A stretch of 64,000 bases of DNA from Sulfobacillus benefaciens (GCA_003023725.1 PXYT01000002.1:62001-126000), one strand, 5' to 3'; positions 44,016 through 53,900 are shown, counted from the stretch's first letter. Translations and numbers: made by a program. The notes: generated by a model from the letters alone, not told the origin.

Positions 44016-44456
44016 ATGGTGTATTGCCGTCATTGTGGCGATCAAATTCCGGTTGACAGCGTATTTTGTCCGAGTTGCGGTCATAACTTGCTACCTAGTG
44101 GGTCCAGTTCGACCGACCCGATTGCGGAGGGACCTGTTTTGACAAATTCCACGCTGGACAAGTCAACGGAACAGCCGAATTGGATTGAAAAAATGAAGAC
44201 ATCGGGGGCCCGGCGTTACCTCAAGTCGACTCTTAGCGTTATACGTTTCGACTGGGTTGGACACCGGACTTCCCGATTGTCCACCTCTTTGGTATTGCTT
44301 AGCGGAAGTTTCGCCTTTTCCCTTGTAGGATTTCTCTGGAGCCTCTTCGGACATCAAGGCGGTGTCTCATGGATTGCTTTCGGGATTGTTCTTGGCCTTG
44401 GCGCAGTATACACCAAAGAACCGCCCAACGGCGGTCCCCCGAAAATAACGGGGTAA
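44016..44456 (+). CDS. Zinc-ribbon membrane protein (146 aa)
   Basis: The N-terminal zinc ribbon VYCRHCGDQIPVDSVFCPSCGHNL has the CxxC...CxxC pattern. A polar linker (residues 27-85) and two hydrophobic segments (about 92-110 and 117-132) follow, then a short tail. Function unknown. It lies 15 nt before the class A PBP gene, whose protein also begins with a zinc ribbon, so the two probably share an operon and perhaps a cytoplasmic partner. The start is ATG or the adjacent GTG; a G-rich SD precedes both. Confidence 0.7.
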   Translation: MVYCRHCGDQIPVDSVFCPSCGHNLLPSGSSSTDPIAEGPVLTNSTLDKSTEQPNWIEKMKTSGARRYLKSTLSVIRFDWVGHRTSRLSTSLVLLSGSFAFSLVGFLWSLFGHQGGVSWIAFGIVLGLGAVYTKEPPNGGPPKITG

Positions 44457-44471
44457 GTTGCAACAAAGGAG

Positions 44472-47084
44472 ATGACAAATAGCGTGCGTTGCCCAAAATG
44501 TGGACAGGAGAATACCGCCGGTTCGGCATTTTGTCGATTTTGCGGACGCAAATTGCCTGATTCCGCTAAAAAGCGCCGCAAGTTTGCGATCCCACGTAAG
44601 ACAACCTCATCCAGCCAATCGCAGGCTGCGAGTGGTAACGACAAGAAAAAAACAGCCAAAGGAACCCGGCGGAAAATACGCTGGGGGCGGGTCATTCTTC
44701 TAGGTGTAACCGGCCTTCTGGTCAGCGGCTTTGGGTACAGCGGCTATGTCGCCTATAAGGCTTTTAGATCACTACCGCCTATCCAGTCCATCGTGTCGTC
44801 CCAGTCACGCGGCCAGGATTCGGTAATTTATGATCGGTTTGGTCAACCCGTGGCTAGACTTCACGGGGCCACTAATCGTGTCGACGTTCCCCTGTCACAG
44901 ATCTCGCCCAACATGCAGCATGCCATCGTGGCCATTGAAGACCACAGCTTCTATACCAATCCTGGGTTTGATCTCACAGCCATTATCCGAGCCGCTCTGG
45001 TGGACATTGTTCACCTTGCCCCGGTCCAGGGAGCCAGTACAATAACCGAGCAACTCGCCAAAGACATGTATTTAAGCGAGCAAAAGACCATGGTGCGCAA
45101 GGCACGGGAATTTCTCATCGGCTTGGAGCTGGCCCATACCTATTCCAAGCAGCAAATCCTGGATATGTACCTCAATCAAGTCTATTTAGGAGATGGAGCC
45201 AGCGGTGTTTATGCAGCTGCCAAGGCCTACTTCGACGAAACGCCGTCACAGTTGACGCTGCCTCAAGCCGCTATGTTGGCGGGGTTGCCTCAAGCTCCTT
45301 CACTTTATGACCCTTTGGTAAACTTTAAGCTGGCGAAACAGCGTCAGTTGCTGGTTCTTGGAGCCATGGCCAAATACGGTTATATCACGAAAGCCCAGGC
45401 TCAGGCCGCATACAAGGCCCCCCTCCATCTTCATCCCGTGGCCGTTGATGCCGCCAACAGCCAGATGTACCCATATCCCTGGTATGTGGACCATGTGATT
45501 CGTGTGCTTTACCAAAAAGGATTTACGGGAACGCAAATTTTTGACGGCGGGCTGAAAATCTATACAGCCCTAGATCCCACGGTGTACAATATTGCCCAAA
45601 ATGCCGTGGACAGCAACATGAATTACAATTTCGGCGTCTCCCATTCGTCCAATCCAACCTACCAGGCCTCAGCCGTCGTAGAAGATCCTCATAACGGTTA
45701 CATTTTGGCGGTCATCGGCGGAAGAAAATTCAGCCAGCCATTCCAGGAAGACTTCGCCACCAATTCGAACGTGAAGCGGTCAACAGGCTCATCAATTAAG
45801 CCATTGTTGGAGTATACACCGGCCATCGCCAAGGGCTACACCCAAATGTCTGTTCTCCAGGATGTGCCAATTTTCAAGGTCAACGGCCACTGGTGGCCGC
45901 ACAACGACAATCATTTGTATCGCGGCTACATGGACCTGCGCGACGCCTTGGCAATTTCGGATAACGATGTCGCTGTCCATTTGCTGCACGACATTGGTCT
46001 GAACTATGGCTACAACTTCGCCAAAAACAAGTTCGGCTTGCCCCTCACTCAAGCGGATCTGCATGCCGGACTCGGAATAGCTATCGGCGGCCTTCCGCAA
46101 GGATTTAACGTATACCAGATGACGCAGGCGTATGCAACGTTTCCTAACAACGGTGTGCGTATGAAACCCATTTGGGTGACCAAGGTTGTTAACGGCAACG
46201 GTGCCGTAGTCTTTCAGGACACCCCCCATGGAACCACGGAATTTAGCCCCCAGGTGGCCTACATCATGGATAAGATGATGGAACGGGTCCTGGACCCGAA
46301 CCCCATTCCCTCGATTGGTCCGGGCTCCTATGCTACCGGTTACGATTTGGGCATCGGACGCCCCGCGGCCGGTAAGACCGGTACCAACAACGGCGAAGCC
46401 GACGCCTGGTTTATGGGCTACACACCGCAACTTATGGTCGGTGTCTGGGAAGGCAACCGTAAGGGCGAATATCCTCAGCCTTCAACACCCAATGGACCAG
46501 CTTACGGAGATGTCGCGGCGGGTCCTATTTGGAAGACCATTATGGAGCAGGTTAATAAAGCGGAGCACCTTCCCGTCGAACATTTTCCCAAGCCCAACAA
46601 TATGGTGTACGTGCCCAATGTCAGCATTACATCAGGAAAAATCGCCAGCCGCTATGCACCGTCTTCGGATGTCCAGGGAGCTTGGTTCATTAATGGGACT
46701 CAGCCGACAACTATTGGCAACTCCCATTATCCCGTAAAAGTCGTGGCCTCACATCCTAACGAGCGGTGGCAGCCAGGATGCGGTCCTTATGTCACATCCA
46801 CGTTCTTGCGCCGGGAATCGGATTGGCATTCCGGCGTGCCATTACCTTGGGATTCCAAGTTCTGGGCTCCCACGCAAATGTGCACTCCTAACCAACAACC
46901 GTCACCGTCGCCATCCTCTAGCTCCTCAACACCATCATCTTCCAGTCCGTCGTCGTCACCGTCCCACAGTCAGTCGTCGCCGTCCCACAGTCAGTCGTCA
47001 CCCTCATCGTCGACGTCCTCGTCCGTGCCCCCTTCTGCTCAGTCACCTTCCACGGCGCCTTCGGACACCACCAGCAAACCGTGA
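44472..47084 (+). CDS. Class A penicillin-binding protein with N-terminal zinc ribbon
   Basis: 870 aa bifunctional peptidoglycan synthase. Residues 1-30 form a zinc ribbon (VRCPKCGQENTAGSAFCRFCGRKL), then a basic linker and a membrane anchor (about 75-95). GT51 domain: AIEDHSFYTNPGFD (catalytic Glu), GASTITEQLAKDM, YSKQQILDMYLNQVYLG. Transpeptidase: STGSSIKPL (SxxK), SDND (SxN) and AGKTGTNN (KTG). The last 70 residues are Ser/Pro-rich with a 21-nt tandem repeat. GTG 44484 (MRCPKCGQ) is an alternative start, since AAAGGAG touches the ATG at 44472. The zinc ribbon at the cytoplasmic end is unusual. Confidence 0.92.
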   Translation: MTNSVRCPKCGQENTAGSAFCRFCGRKLPDSAKKRRKFAIPRKTTSSSQSQAASGNDKKKTAKGTRRKIRWGRVILLGVTGLLVSGFGYSGYVAYKAFRSLPPIQSIVSSQSRGQDSVIYDRFGQPVARLHGATNRVDVPLSQISPNMQHAIVAIEDHSFYTNPGFDLTAIIRAALVDIVHLAPVQGASTITEQLAKDMYLSEQKTMVRKAREFLIGLELAHTYSKQQILDMYLNQVYLGDGASGVYAAAKAYFDETPSQLTLPQAAMLAGLPQAPSLYDPLVNFKLAKQRQLLVLGAMAKYGYITKAQAQAAYKAPLHLHPVAVDAANSQMYPYPWYVDHVIRVLYQKGFTGTQIFDGGLKIYTALDPTVYNIAQNAVDSNMNYNFGVSHSSNPTYQASAVVEDPHNGYILAVIGGRKFSQPFQEDFATNSNVKRSTGSSIKPLLEYTPAIAKGYTQMSVLQDVPIFKVNGHWWPHNDNHLYRGYMDLRDALAISDNDVAVHLLHDIGLNYGYNFAKNKFGLPLTQADLHAGLGIAIGGLPQGFNVYQMTQAYATFPNNGVRMKPIWVTKVVNGNGAVVFQDTPHGTTEFSPQVAYIMDKMMERVLDPNPIPSIGPGSYATGYDLGIGRPAAGKTGTNNGEADAWFMGYTPQLMVGVWEGNRKGEYPQPSTPNGPAYGDVAAGPIWKTIMEQVNKAEHLPVEHFPKPNNMVYVPNVSITSGKIASRYAPSSDVQGAWFINGTQPTTIGNSHYPVKVVASHPNERWQPGCGPYVTSTFLRRESDWHSGVPLPWDSKFWAPTQMCTPNQQPSPSPSSSSSTPSSSSPSSSPSHSQSSPSHSQSSPSSSTSSSVPPSAQSPSTAPSDTTSKP

Positions 47085-47163
47085 TCTCGGAACGCGCATG
47101 ATAGATAATGCTGCGCAGTGGTTTCAACCCCCATGCATGATAAACCCGACAAAAGGACAGAAA

Positions 47164-47190
47164 GGCGACGGAAACAATTTTTCCGTCGCC
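47164..47190. terminator. Bidirectional terminator between PBP and rnc
   Basis: GGCGACGGAAA (47164-47174) pairs with TTTCCGTCGCC (47180-47190). The - strand side is followed by TTTCTG, the + side by CTTCTCTATT. It lies between convergent genes. Confidence 0.65.
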
Positions 47191-47217
47191 CTTCTCTATT
47201 CCCGCGTGCGTCTGGGC

Positions 47218-47940
47218 TTAGTCTTGAGAAACCGGAGGCGATGAAGCAGAAGAGGATTGCCCCTGTTCCATTTGTTCCATGAAGTGTTTGAGCGCAATTC
47301 GAGCACTTTGCTGTTCCGCTTCCTTTTTGCTGTGACCAATGGCTCGGCTCACCGGAACACCGCCCACTGAGACCTCGACCTCAAAACTCTTCGCATGGTC
47401 GGGCCCATAAGAACCCACAACCTCATAGGTTGCTTCTTCTCCGCGGCGTCGTAACCATTCGTTTAAGGCAGTCTTGTGGTCCCGGCCGGTTTCACGCTGC
47501 TCCACACTACTCAGGGCAAAGCTCAACACCTCCAAGATAAAACGGCGGGCTTGGTCGAGGCCACTGTCCAGGTACATTGCGCCGATAATGGCTTCCATGG
47601 CATCGGCTAGCAACGAGTGTTTAGAACGCCCGCCACTACGTTCTTCTCCCCGTCCTAGTCTCAGCAATTCTCCTACGTGAAGATTGAGGGCGGCCTCAGC
47701 CAAAGTGGCCTCACAGACGATGGCCGCCCTTCCCTGACTTAATTGACCCTCTGTCCACTGACTGTTGTGGTCGTAAAGCCATTCAGTTACCACGAGCTGC
47801 AATACGGAGTCGCCTAGAAATTCCAGTCGTTCATTATGAGCTTCTTTGCGAAATCCTTCGTTGGCATATGACGAATGTGTCAGAGCCTGTTTGAGAAGAT
47901 TCTGATCTTTTATCCACTGCTCCAAGTTGCTGCCATTCAT
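47218..47940 (-). CDS. rnc: Ribonuclease III
   Basis: 240 aa. Nuclease domain with NERLEFLGDSVLQL (residues 38-51) and the second metal site DAMEAIIGAMYLDSG; the C-terminal dsRNA-binding domain (DHKTALNEWLRRRGEEATYEV...KKEAEQQSARIAL) is complete. It processes rRNA precursors and dsRNA. The ATG overlaps the fabF stop by 4 nt. A short Ser/Gln-rich tail follows. Confidence 0.96.
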   Translation of the reverse strand: MNGSNLEQWIKDQNLLKQALTHSSYANEGFRKEAHNERLEFLGDSVLQLVVTEWLYDHNSQWTEGQLSQGRAAIVCEATLAEAALNLHVGELLRLGRGEERSGGRSKHSLLADAMEAIIGAMYLDSGLDQARRFILEVLSFALSSVEQRETGRDHKTALNEWLRRRGEEATYEVVGSYGPDHAKSFEVEVSVGGVPVSRAIGHSKKEAEQQSARIALKHFMEQMEQGQSSSASSPPVSQD

Positions 47941-49175
47941 GGAACATACTCCCGCAAAATAAGTGACGCATTCTGTCCGCCAAATCCAAATGCATTAGAC
48001 ATCACCACGCGCACTCTGCGGTCTTGGGGACGATTAGGCACGTAATTCAAATCGCAATCTGGACTTGCATGGTCCAGATTCACTGTCGGAGGCACTTGTT
48101 GATGCATAATGGCCATAATCGAGGCAATCATTTCGACTGCCCCGGCCGCGCCTAATAAATGACCCGTTGAGGATTTTGTGGAGGACACCGCCAACTGATA
48201 GGCGTGTTCGCCGAACACACTTTTTATGGCCAGGGTTTCCGCCAAATCCCCCTTCATGGTCGAAGTGCCATGAGCATTAATGTAGTCCACATCTTCAGGA
48301 TCTATACCGGCGTCATAAATCGCCCGGCGCATCGATTGCGCCGCGCCTCGCCCTTCGGGATGGGGTTCGACCACGTGATACGCATCCGCCGACCGGCCAT
48401 AGCCCAAGAGTTCGGCGTAGATGCGCGCTCCCCGGCTTCTCGCGGAGCTCAGTGACTCCAACACAAGAAATCCGGCACCCTCACCCATCACAAACCCGTC
48501 ACGTTCCTGATCAAAGGGCCTGCTTGCGTGTTCCGGATCTTCATTGCGCGTGGACATGGCCTTCATAGCGCAGAATCCGGCGAAAGCTATAGGCAACAAT
48601 ACTGCTTCAGCTCCCCCGGCCAGCATCACATCCACTTCACCAAACTGAATGGCTCGGAAAGCATCGCCCAAAGCGCTACCCGACGATGCACATGCCGTAA
48701 CCAGGGTGACATTCGGACCTTGAAAATTAAATCGTATAGCCAGTTGTCCCCCGGCAATATTCGCAATCATTTTGGGAATGAAAAACGGACTGACACGGTT
48801 AGGCCCCCTCGCGAGCAAGGTTTCGTGTTGTTCCGTTAATGTTTCCATACCCCCAATACCCGTACCCACGGCAACCCCCGCACGAGCCGGATCTACGTCC
48901 GACAAAAGGGCGTCATTATAGGCGTCCTGCGCAGCTCCTATGGCTAATTGCACGAAACGATCCATGTGCCGAACTTCTTTTTTTTCAAGATACTTCAGTG
49001 GATCAAAATCGTGCACCTCAGCCGCAATGCGCGTTGAAAACTGTGACACATCAAATCGGGTTACAGGTCCGACACCACTGTGTCCACTGGTTAGTCCGTC
49101 CCAGAAAGCAGGAAGGCCGGACCCAACCGGGGAGATCACTCCCATCCCCGTAACCACCACACGTTCGCGCTCCAT
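47937..49175 (-). CDS. fabF: 3-oxoacyl-ACP synthase II (FabF)
   Basis: 412 aa thiolase-fold condensing enzyme. Catalytic Cys in VTACASSGSALGDA (near residue 162), His in NAHGTSTMKGD and His in STKSSTGHLLGAAG. It elongates acyl-ACP with malonyl-ACP. GGGAGG precedes ATG 49175. 56 nt downstream of acpP in the fatty-acid cluster. Confidence 0.97.
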   Translation of the reverse strand: MERERVVVTGMGVISPVGSGLPAFWDGLTSGHSGVGPVTRFDVSQFSTRIAAEVHDFDPLKYLEKKEVRHMDRFVQLAIGAAQDAYNDALLSDVDPARAGVAVGTGIGGMETLTEQHETLLARGPNRVSPFFIPKMIANIAGGQLAIRFNFQGPNVTLVTACASSGSALGDAFRAIQFGEVDVMLAGGAEAVLLPIAFAGFCAMKAMSTRNEDPEHASRPFDQERDGFVMGEGAGFLVLESLSSARSRGARIYAELLGYGRSADAYHVVEPHPEGRGAAQSMRRAIYDAGIDPEDVDYINAHGTSTMKGDLAETLAIKSVFGEHAYQLAVSSTKSSTGHLLGAAGAVEMIASIMAIMHQQVPPTVNLDHASPDCDLNYVPNRPQDRRVRVVMSNAFGFGGQNASLILREYVP

Positions 49176-49231
49176 TCCTTGCTCCCTCCCCTAGTACCCA
49201 GGAATCCGCTCCCCAGAACCAGGGCCGTAAA

Positions 49232-49474
49232 TTAGGCGTTTTCCCGAATATATTCGACGGCATCGTGAACCGTGCTGATTTTCTCGGCTTCATCATCCGG
49301 TATTTCCAAGCCGAATTCCTCTTCCAGTGCCATGATAAGTTCGACGATATCCAGAGAATCCGCTCCCAAATCATCGATGAAAGAGGCTTCCGATGTAACT
49401 TCTTCTTCGTCTACACCTAGCTGGTCCACAATAATTTCCTTAACCTTGTCGAATACCTGTTCTTTGTTTGCCAC
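49232..49474 (-). CDS. acpP: Acyl carrier protein
   Basis: 80 aa acidic protein with the phosphopantetheine site Ser40 in [16 protein letters not shown] start at 49474 behind GGAGGTG. Carries acyl chains for the adjacent Fab enzymes. Confidence 0.97.
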   Translation of the reverse strand: MANKEQVFDKVKEIIVDQLGVDEEEVTSEASFIDDLGADSLDIVELIMALEEEFGLEIPDDEAEKISTVHDAVEYIRENA

Positions 49475-49493
49475 GATTTACACACCTCCAAAA

Positions 49494-50234
49494 TTAGTCC
49501 ATTACAAGGCCGCCATCCACAATCAGCGTCTGACCTGTAATGTAATCCGCCTGAACAAGAAACCACACTGCATCCGCCACATCTTCCGGCCGCCCGGCAC
49601 GTCCTAACGGGACCTGACGCACTAATTCTTCATAAGCATCCGGCTTCATCCGTTGAGACAGCTCAGTCTCGATAATCCCGGGGGCCACCACATTTGCGGT
49701 AATCTGCCGCGATGCCACCTCCCGTGCAACCGAGCGGGTAAACCCTATGACTCCCGCCTTAGCCGCCGCGTAATTCGCCTGGCCCGCATTGCCGAGAATA
49801 CCCGCAACCGACGAAATTGTCACAATGCGTCCAAATTTTTGCTTCAGCATTGGACGCAAGGCAGCTCGGGTGCAAGCAAAAACCCCGGTAAGATTGGTGG
49901 CAATGACCTGTTCCCAATCATCGTTCCGCATGCGCAGCAACAATGTATCCCGGGTTATGCCGGCATTATTCACTAATATATCCAAATGACCCCATTCTTG
50001 CACCACTGAGTTAACAAGGTTTTGGGCGTCGTCAACATTCGAAATATCAGCAGGATAAAGTGCACAGTGCCCACCCTGTGACCGGATGATATCTTGGGTC
50101 TCTTGGGCAGCCGCATTATTGCCACGGTAGTTCACGGCCACTGTCACACCTTGCTGGGCTAATTTTAGGGCGATGGCGCGGCCAATGCCGCGGGAGGCTC
50201 CCGTCACCAGCGCTACTCTTTGATCCCAAGGCAC
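49494..50234 (-). CDS. fabG: 3-oxoacyl-ACP reductase (FabG)
   Basis: 246 aa classical SDR. NADPH motif TGASRGIGRA (residues 11-20), NNAGITRD (near 89), catalytic Ser in ISSVAGILGNAGQ, Tyr/Lys in NYAAAKAGV and the C-terminal GQTLIVDGGLVM. GTG start at 50234. Unlike the SDR at 3486-4181, it has the full Ser-Tyr-Lys set. 19 nt before acpP. Confidence 0.96.
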   Translation of the reverse strand: MPWDQRVALVTGASRGIGRAIALKLAQQGVTVAVNYRGNNAAAQETQDIIRSQGGHCALYPADISNVDDAQNLVNSVVQEWGHLDILVNNAGITRDTLLLRMRNDDWEQVIATNLTGVFACTRAALRPMLKQKFGRIVTISSVAGILGNAGQANYAAAKAGVIGFTRSVAREVASRQITANVVAPGIIETELSQRMKPDAYEELVRQVPLGRAGRPEDVADAVWFLVQADYITGQTLIVDGGLVMD

Positions 50235-50282
50235 CCGCAGATCCTCTCCCTATCAATACATATAGCTTCCAGGCAATAATTC

Positions 50283-51236
50283 TTAGCTATTATAGCCTGG
50301 GGCCTGGATGAGTTCAAGAGCTTTGTTTAAGCTGCTCTCATCTTCTACATTAAAGACTTTTTGCTTGCGATCAATCTTTTTTATCAAACTTGTGAGACTG
50401 CGTCCCGGTCCAAATTCGATAAACCCTTGAACCCCCATCGCTTTGGCCCGTTCGACACTTTGTTGAAACTGCACAGGATGAGAAACCTGAGTAATCAGAC
50501 GAGGTATAATTTCCGACTCGTTAAAGCACAAAGCCGCATCAACGTTTGCCAGAACACCGAACGCCGCTTGGCCTAACCGAATGTCGCCTAAGGCTTTAGA
50601 CAAGACAGCACCGGCAGGAATGAGGAGTCGTGAATGAAAAGGAGCCGATACCGAGAGGCGCACAACTCGGGCCCCCATCGACCGAGCCCGTTCTTCCACC
50701 CTCGCTAAACCGGAAAGCAAACCCGACACCACAATTTGCCCTGGTGCATTGTAATTCGCAGGTTGAACCCATCCGACAACAGACGCCTCTTCGCACAAGT
50801 TCTCCACTTCATGACTTTTCAACCCCAATATGGCCGACATTCCCCCTAGTCCCTTCGGGACCGCCTCCTGCATGGCTCGTCCGCGAATACGGGTTAAACG
50901 AACTGCATCCGCAAGGGTAAACACCCCGGCGGCCACATAGGCGGAATACTCCCCAAGAGACAAACCGAGCCCCACCGCAATGGGTAGGTCGGGACGGAGG
51001 CTTTGAAAAGCTCTCCATGCAGCTACACTCACCACCAATATAGCCGGCTGCTGCACTTCGGTATCTCGCAGGCGTTCCTCGGGCCCTTCGAAAATAATCT
51101 GTGACAACTTATAGCCTAACGCGTCATCGGCCTCATCAAAAACGATTCGAGCCTCCGGATACCGCTCAAACAGTTGCAACCCCATTCCCACATACTGAGA
51201 TCCTTGACCGGGGAACATAATGGCCCATCGTGACAC
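50283..51236 (-). CDS. fabD: Malonyl-CoA:ACP transacylase (FabD)
   Basis: 317 aa from GTG 51236 (MSRWAIMFPGQGSQYVGMG) behind AGAGGGGG. Catalytic Ser in GLSLGEYSAYVAAG (GxSxG) and His in SAPFHSRLL. It loads malonyl groups onto ACP. Lies between fabH and fabG. Confidence 0.96.
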   Translation of the reverse strand: MSRWAIMFPGQGSQYVGMGLQLFERYPEARIVFDEADDALGYKLSQIIFEGPEERLRDTEVQQPAILVVSVAAWRAFQSLRPDLPIAVGLGLSLGEYSAYVAAGVFTLADAVRLTRIRGRAMQEAVPKGLGGMSAILGLKSHEVENLCEEASVVGWVQPANYNAPGQIVVSGLLSGLARVEERARSMGARVVRLSVSAPFHSRLLIPAGAVLSKALGDIRLGQAAFGVLANVDAALCFNESEIIPRLITQVSHPVQFQQSVERAKAMGVQGFIEFGPGRSLTSLIKKIDRKQKVFNVEDESSLNKALELIQAPGYNS

Positions 51237-51278
51237 AATCTTTCCCCCTCTTCTCCGCAATTACCGGCCTAGTCGCCC

Positions 51279-52271
51279 TTACCGGCCCCATCGAATGACA
51301 TTGGATCCCCACGTGAGTCCGGCACCAAAAGCACATAACACGACAACGTCACCATCATGCAGACGCCCCTCCATGCGGGCTTCCTGAAGAGCCAGCGGAA
51401 TAGTCGCAACTGAAGTATTTCCATAGCGATCAATATTGATCACTACTCTCTCGGGGCTCAGTTCAAAACGTCTGACAGCAGCATCGATAATACGCAAATT
51501 CGCCTGATGGGGAACGAGCAGGTCCATATCGCCAACCTCTAATCCGGCGCGTTTCAAGCCTTCTTCCACCGCTTCCGGCAGTGCCTTGACGGCAAAACGG
51601 AAGGTTTCGTTCCCATTCATTTTCAAATAATGCTGACGAGTTTCAACACTTTCCTTGCTCGCCGGCATCAAAGAGCCTCCCCCGGGCTGGATAAGTAAAT
51701 CACCGCCCCGGCCGTCTGCCTGCAAATACGAACTCAAGATGCCGAACTCCGTGTTGTCGTTAGCCTGAAGAACAAACGCGCCGGCGGCATCCCCAAATAA
51801 CACCGCCGTCGTCCTGTCTTCATAATCCGTAATACTGGTCAGTTTATCCGCTCCAATCACCAAAATGTTACGATATTTCCCACTTTTAATCAAAGCCGAA
51901 GCCGTTTCCATACCATAAATCAACCCCGTGCACCCAGCCTGGAGGTCGAAGCCTGGAATCGGTTTCTCCGTCAATTGATGTTGAACTCTGGCGGCCGTGG
52001 AGGGAAATATTGTATCGGGCGTATTGGTGGCACAAACTATAAAATCAAGATCCTCAGCCGTAATTTTTGCGTCTCTCAGGGCACGGCGCGACGCCTCAGT
52101 TGCCATGGATGACGTAGTCTCGTCGTTGCCGGCAATGTGGCGCTCGCGGATCCCCGTTCTGGTCACAATCCACTCGTCCGAAGTTTCCACTATTTTCTCC
52201 AAGTCCTGATTTGTTAAGACGGCCTCCGGGACATACGTCCCCAGCCCTGCCACGACGGCACGTGTAATCAT
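51279..52271 (-). CDS. fabH: 3-oxoacyl-ACP synthase III (FabH)
   Basis: 330 aa. Cys in DLQAGCTGLIYGM (near residue 112), His in LLVPHQANLRIID and Asn in GNTSVATIPLAL make the Cys-His-Asn triad. It starts fatty-acid synthesis from acyl-CoA and malonyl-ACP. The ATG overlaps the plsX stop by 4 nt. Confidence 0.96.
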   Translation of the reverse strand: MITRAVVAGLGTYVPEAVLTNQDLEKIVETSDEWIVTRTGIRERHIAGNDETTSSMATEASRRALRDAKITAEDLDFIVCATNTPDTIFPSTAARVQHQLTEKPIPGFDLQAGCTGLIYGMETASALIKSGKYRNILVIGADKLTSITDYEDRTTAVLFGDAAGAFVLQANDNTEFGILSSYLQADGRGGDLLIQPGGGSLMPASKESVETRQHYLKMNGNETFRFAVKALPEAVEEGLKRAGLEVGDMDLLVPHQANLRIIDAAVRRFELSPERVVINIDRYGNTSVATIPLALQEARMEGRLHDGDVVVLCAFGAGLTWGSNVIRWGR

Positions 52272-53272
52272 GGGTGCGCCTCTTCCTCCCTTACCCGTTC
52301 CCGCAATCGATTTTGGGTGTTTTTATGGCAATAATTGTAAGCCACTTCCACTGCGCTGTAAAAGGCTTTGCTCTGACTGGCTCCATGCACTTTGTACACA
52401 ATTTGGTCGAGTCCCAGTAATGGAGCTCCACCATATTCCTGATAGTCCATCCTCTTTTTCAATGCCATGAGTCCGTCTTTCAGAAAATACGCTGCGAGTT
52501 TCGTCTTAAAGTTTCGCATGAGAAGCGCCTTAAATTCGCCCATTAAGTCACGGGCTAAACCTTCCGTCAGCTTGAGAGCAATATTTCCGCTGAACCCATC
52601 CGCCACCACAACATCGGCACGCCCCTGTAAAAGCTCGCGAGCCTCAATGTTTCCCACAAAATTCAGTCCCGATGTCTGAAGTCGCTCATACGTTTCCCGT
52701 ACCAAGGGTGTGCCTTTGCGTGGTTCCTCGCCAACATTCAAAAGGCCTACTCTGGGATTTTCAATGCCATAAACCTCTTGGCAATAATAGGCACCCATTA
52801 TCCCATATTGAACAAGCTGGGAAGGCTTAGGATCCAAATTGGCGCCCACGTCCAGTAAGAGCAATCCCCATCCCTTCATCACCGGCAACAAGGCCGATAG
52901 TGCAGGCCTCTCAATACCAGTCATACGGCCAACGACAAACAACCCCGCCGTCATCAAAGCTCCGGTGTTGCCCGCAGAAATCACTGCGTCGGCCTTGCCG
53001 GATTGAACCAGCCGCATAGCCTGAACCATTGAGGAATCTGGTTTCCGGCGCACCGCCTGGACGGGAGCCTCTCCCATCCCAATGACCTCCGGGGCATGAT
53101 GAATATGCAACCGGGTATGCCGCGGCCTGTTTTTCAAAAGGGGCATGATTTGTTCATGGGCGCCCACAAGGATGACTTCCAAATCCCCAATACGCTCAAT
53201 CGCCTGCAACGATCCCTCGACCGGAGCGGATGGCGCGTGATCTCCACCCATCGCGTCAACCGCGATTTTCAA
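52268..53272 (-). CDS. plsX: Phosphate acyltransferase PlsX
   Basis: 334 aa; opens MKIAVDAMGGDHAPSAPVEG, the family signature, with SAGNTGALM and DGFSGNIALKLTEG further on. It makes acyl-phosphate from acyl-ACP for phospholipid synthesis. TTG start at 53272, 7 nt after GGAGG; overlaps fapR by 4 nt. Confidence 0.96.
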   Translation of the reverse strand: MKIAVDAMGGDHAPSAPVEGSLQAIERIGDLEVILVGAHEQIMPLLKNRPRHTRLHIHHAPEVIGMGEAPVQAVRRKPDSSMVQAMRLVQSGKADAVISAGNTGALMTAGLFVVGRMTGIERPALSALLPVMKGWGLLLLDVGANLDPKPSQLVQYGIMGAYYCQEVYGIENPRVGLLNVGEEPRKGTPLVRETYERLQTSGLNFVGNIEARELLQGRADVVVADGFSGNIALKLTEGLARDLMGEFKALLMRNFKTKLAAYFLKDGLMALKKRMDYQEYGGAPLLGLDQIVYKVHGASQSKAFYSAVEVAYNYCHKNTQNRLRERVREEEAHP

Positions 53273-53877
53273 GGTAAGGCCTCCTCCTTACGATCCTTCT
53301 TGGCTTCCAGTTTGTGACCGTGAAAAGGATCGGTCAGAACCACAAATTTCCCCCGGAAAACCGTGTTGTCGCCCACTCGGCTAATTACTAAAACAACCCA
53401 CCGATTGCTCCGGCGGCGAATAACCTCGGCCCCTGCCACGATTTGCTGTCCCGCTTCCACTACATGCTTGAACTTCGCGTTCGCGAGTCCGGTCACAGCG
53501 CTCTCTCCATCCACTACCGCCAAAGCCAGAGAGTCGGCTTGGGCATAAATAAAATGGGACTGGATAATTCCTGATCCGGCGAAGGCCATAGATTCATCAG
53601 TGGTCAGCAAAGACCGTCCGCTTTGTCCAATCACCAAGTCGACCAAATCACCAACCATATCCGGGCGTTTAAGAGTGCGGGTATGCACCACGCTCAAGCG
53701 CGCCAGACCTTCCGAGCGAAGGCGCAGTTCGGGAATGCCAAGATGGAGTCGGTCGAGCCGAATCGTTGGGACACTCACCCCAAAGTGTTGGGCCAGATCT
53801 TCGTCCGTTTGCAAAGGATTCTCCCGAAGAGCTTCAGCTAATTTCCGTTGCCGCTCGACACGGTTTAAGCGAGCCAT
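53269..53877 (-). CDS. fapR: Fatty-acid/phospholipid regulator FapR
   Basis: 202 aa from ATG 53877 behind GGAGGTG. The N-terminal HTH (RQRKLAEALRENPLQTDEDLAQHFGVSVPTIRLDRLHLGIPELRLR) and C-terminal hotdog domain (SHFIYAQADSLALAVVDGESAVTGLANAKFKHVVEAG) match FapR, which represses fab and plsX genes until malonyl-CoA binds. The longer frame to 53949 runs through its own promoter. A dyad between -35 and -10 of that promoter suggests autoregulation. Confidence 0.94.
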   Translation of the reverse strand: MARLNRVERQRKLAEALRENPLQTDEDLAQHFGVSVPTIRLDRLHLGIPELRLRSEGLARLSVVHTRTLKRPDMVGDLVDLVIGQSGRSLLTTDESMAFAGSGIIQSHFIYAQADSLALAVVDGESAVTGLANAKFKHVVEAGQQIVAGAEVIRRRSNRWVVLVISRVGDNTVFRGKFVVLTDPFHGHKLEAKKDRKEEALP

Positions 53878-53900
53878 ACGGCACCTCCACTTATGAACAA

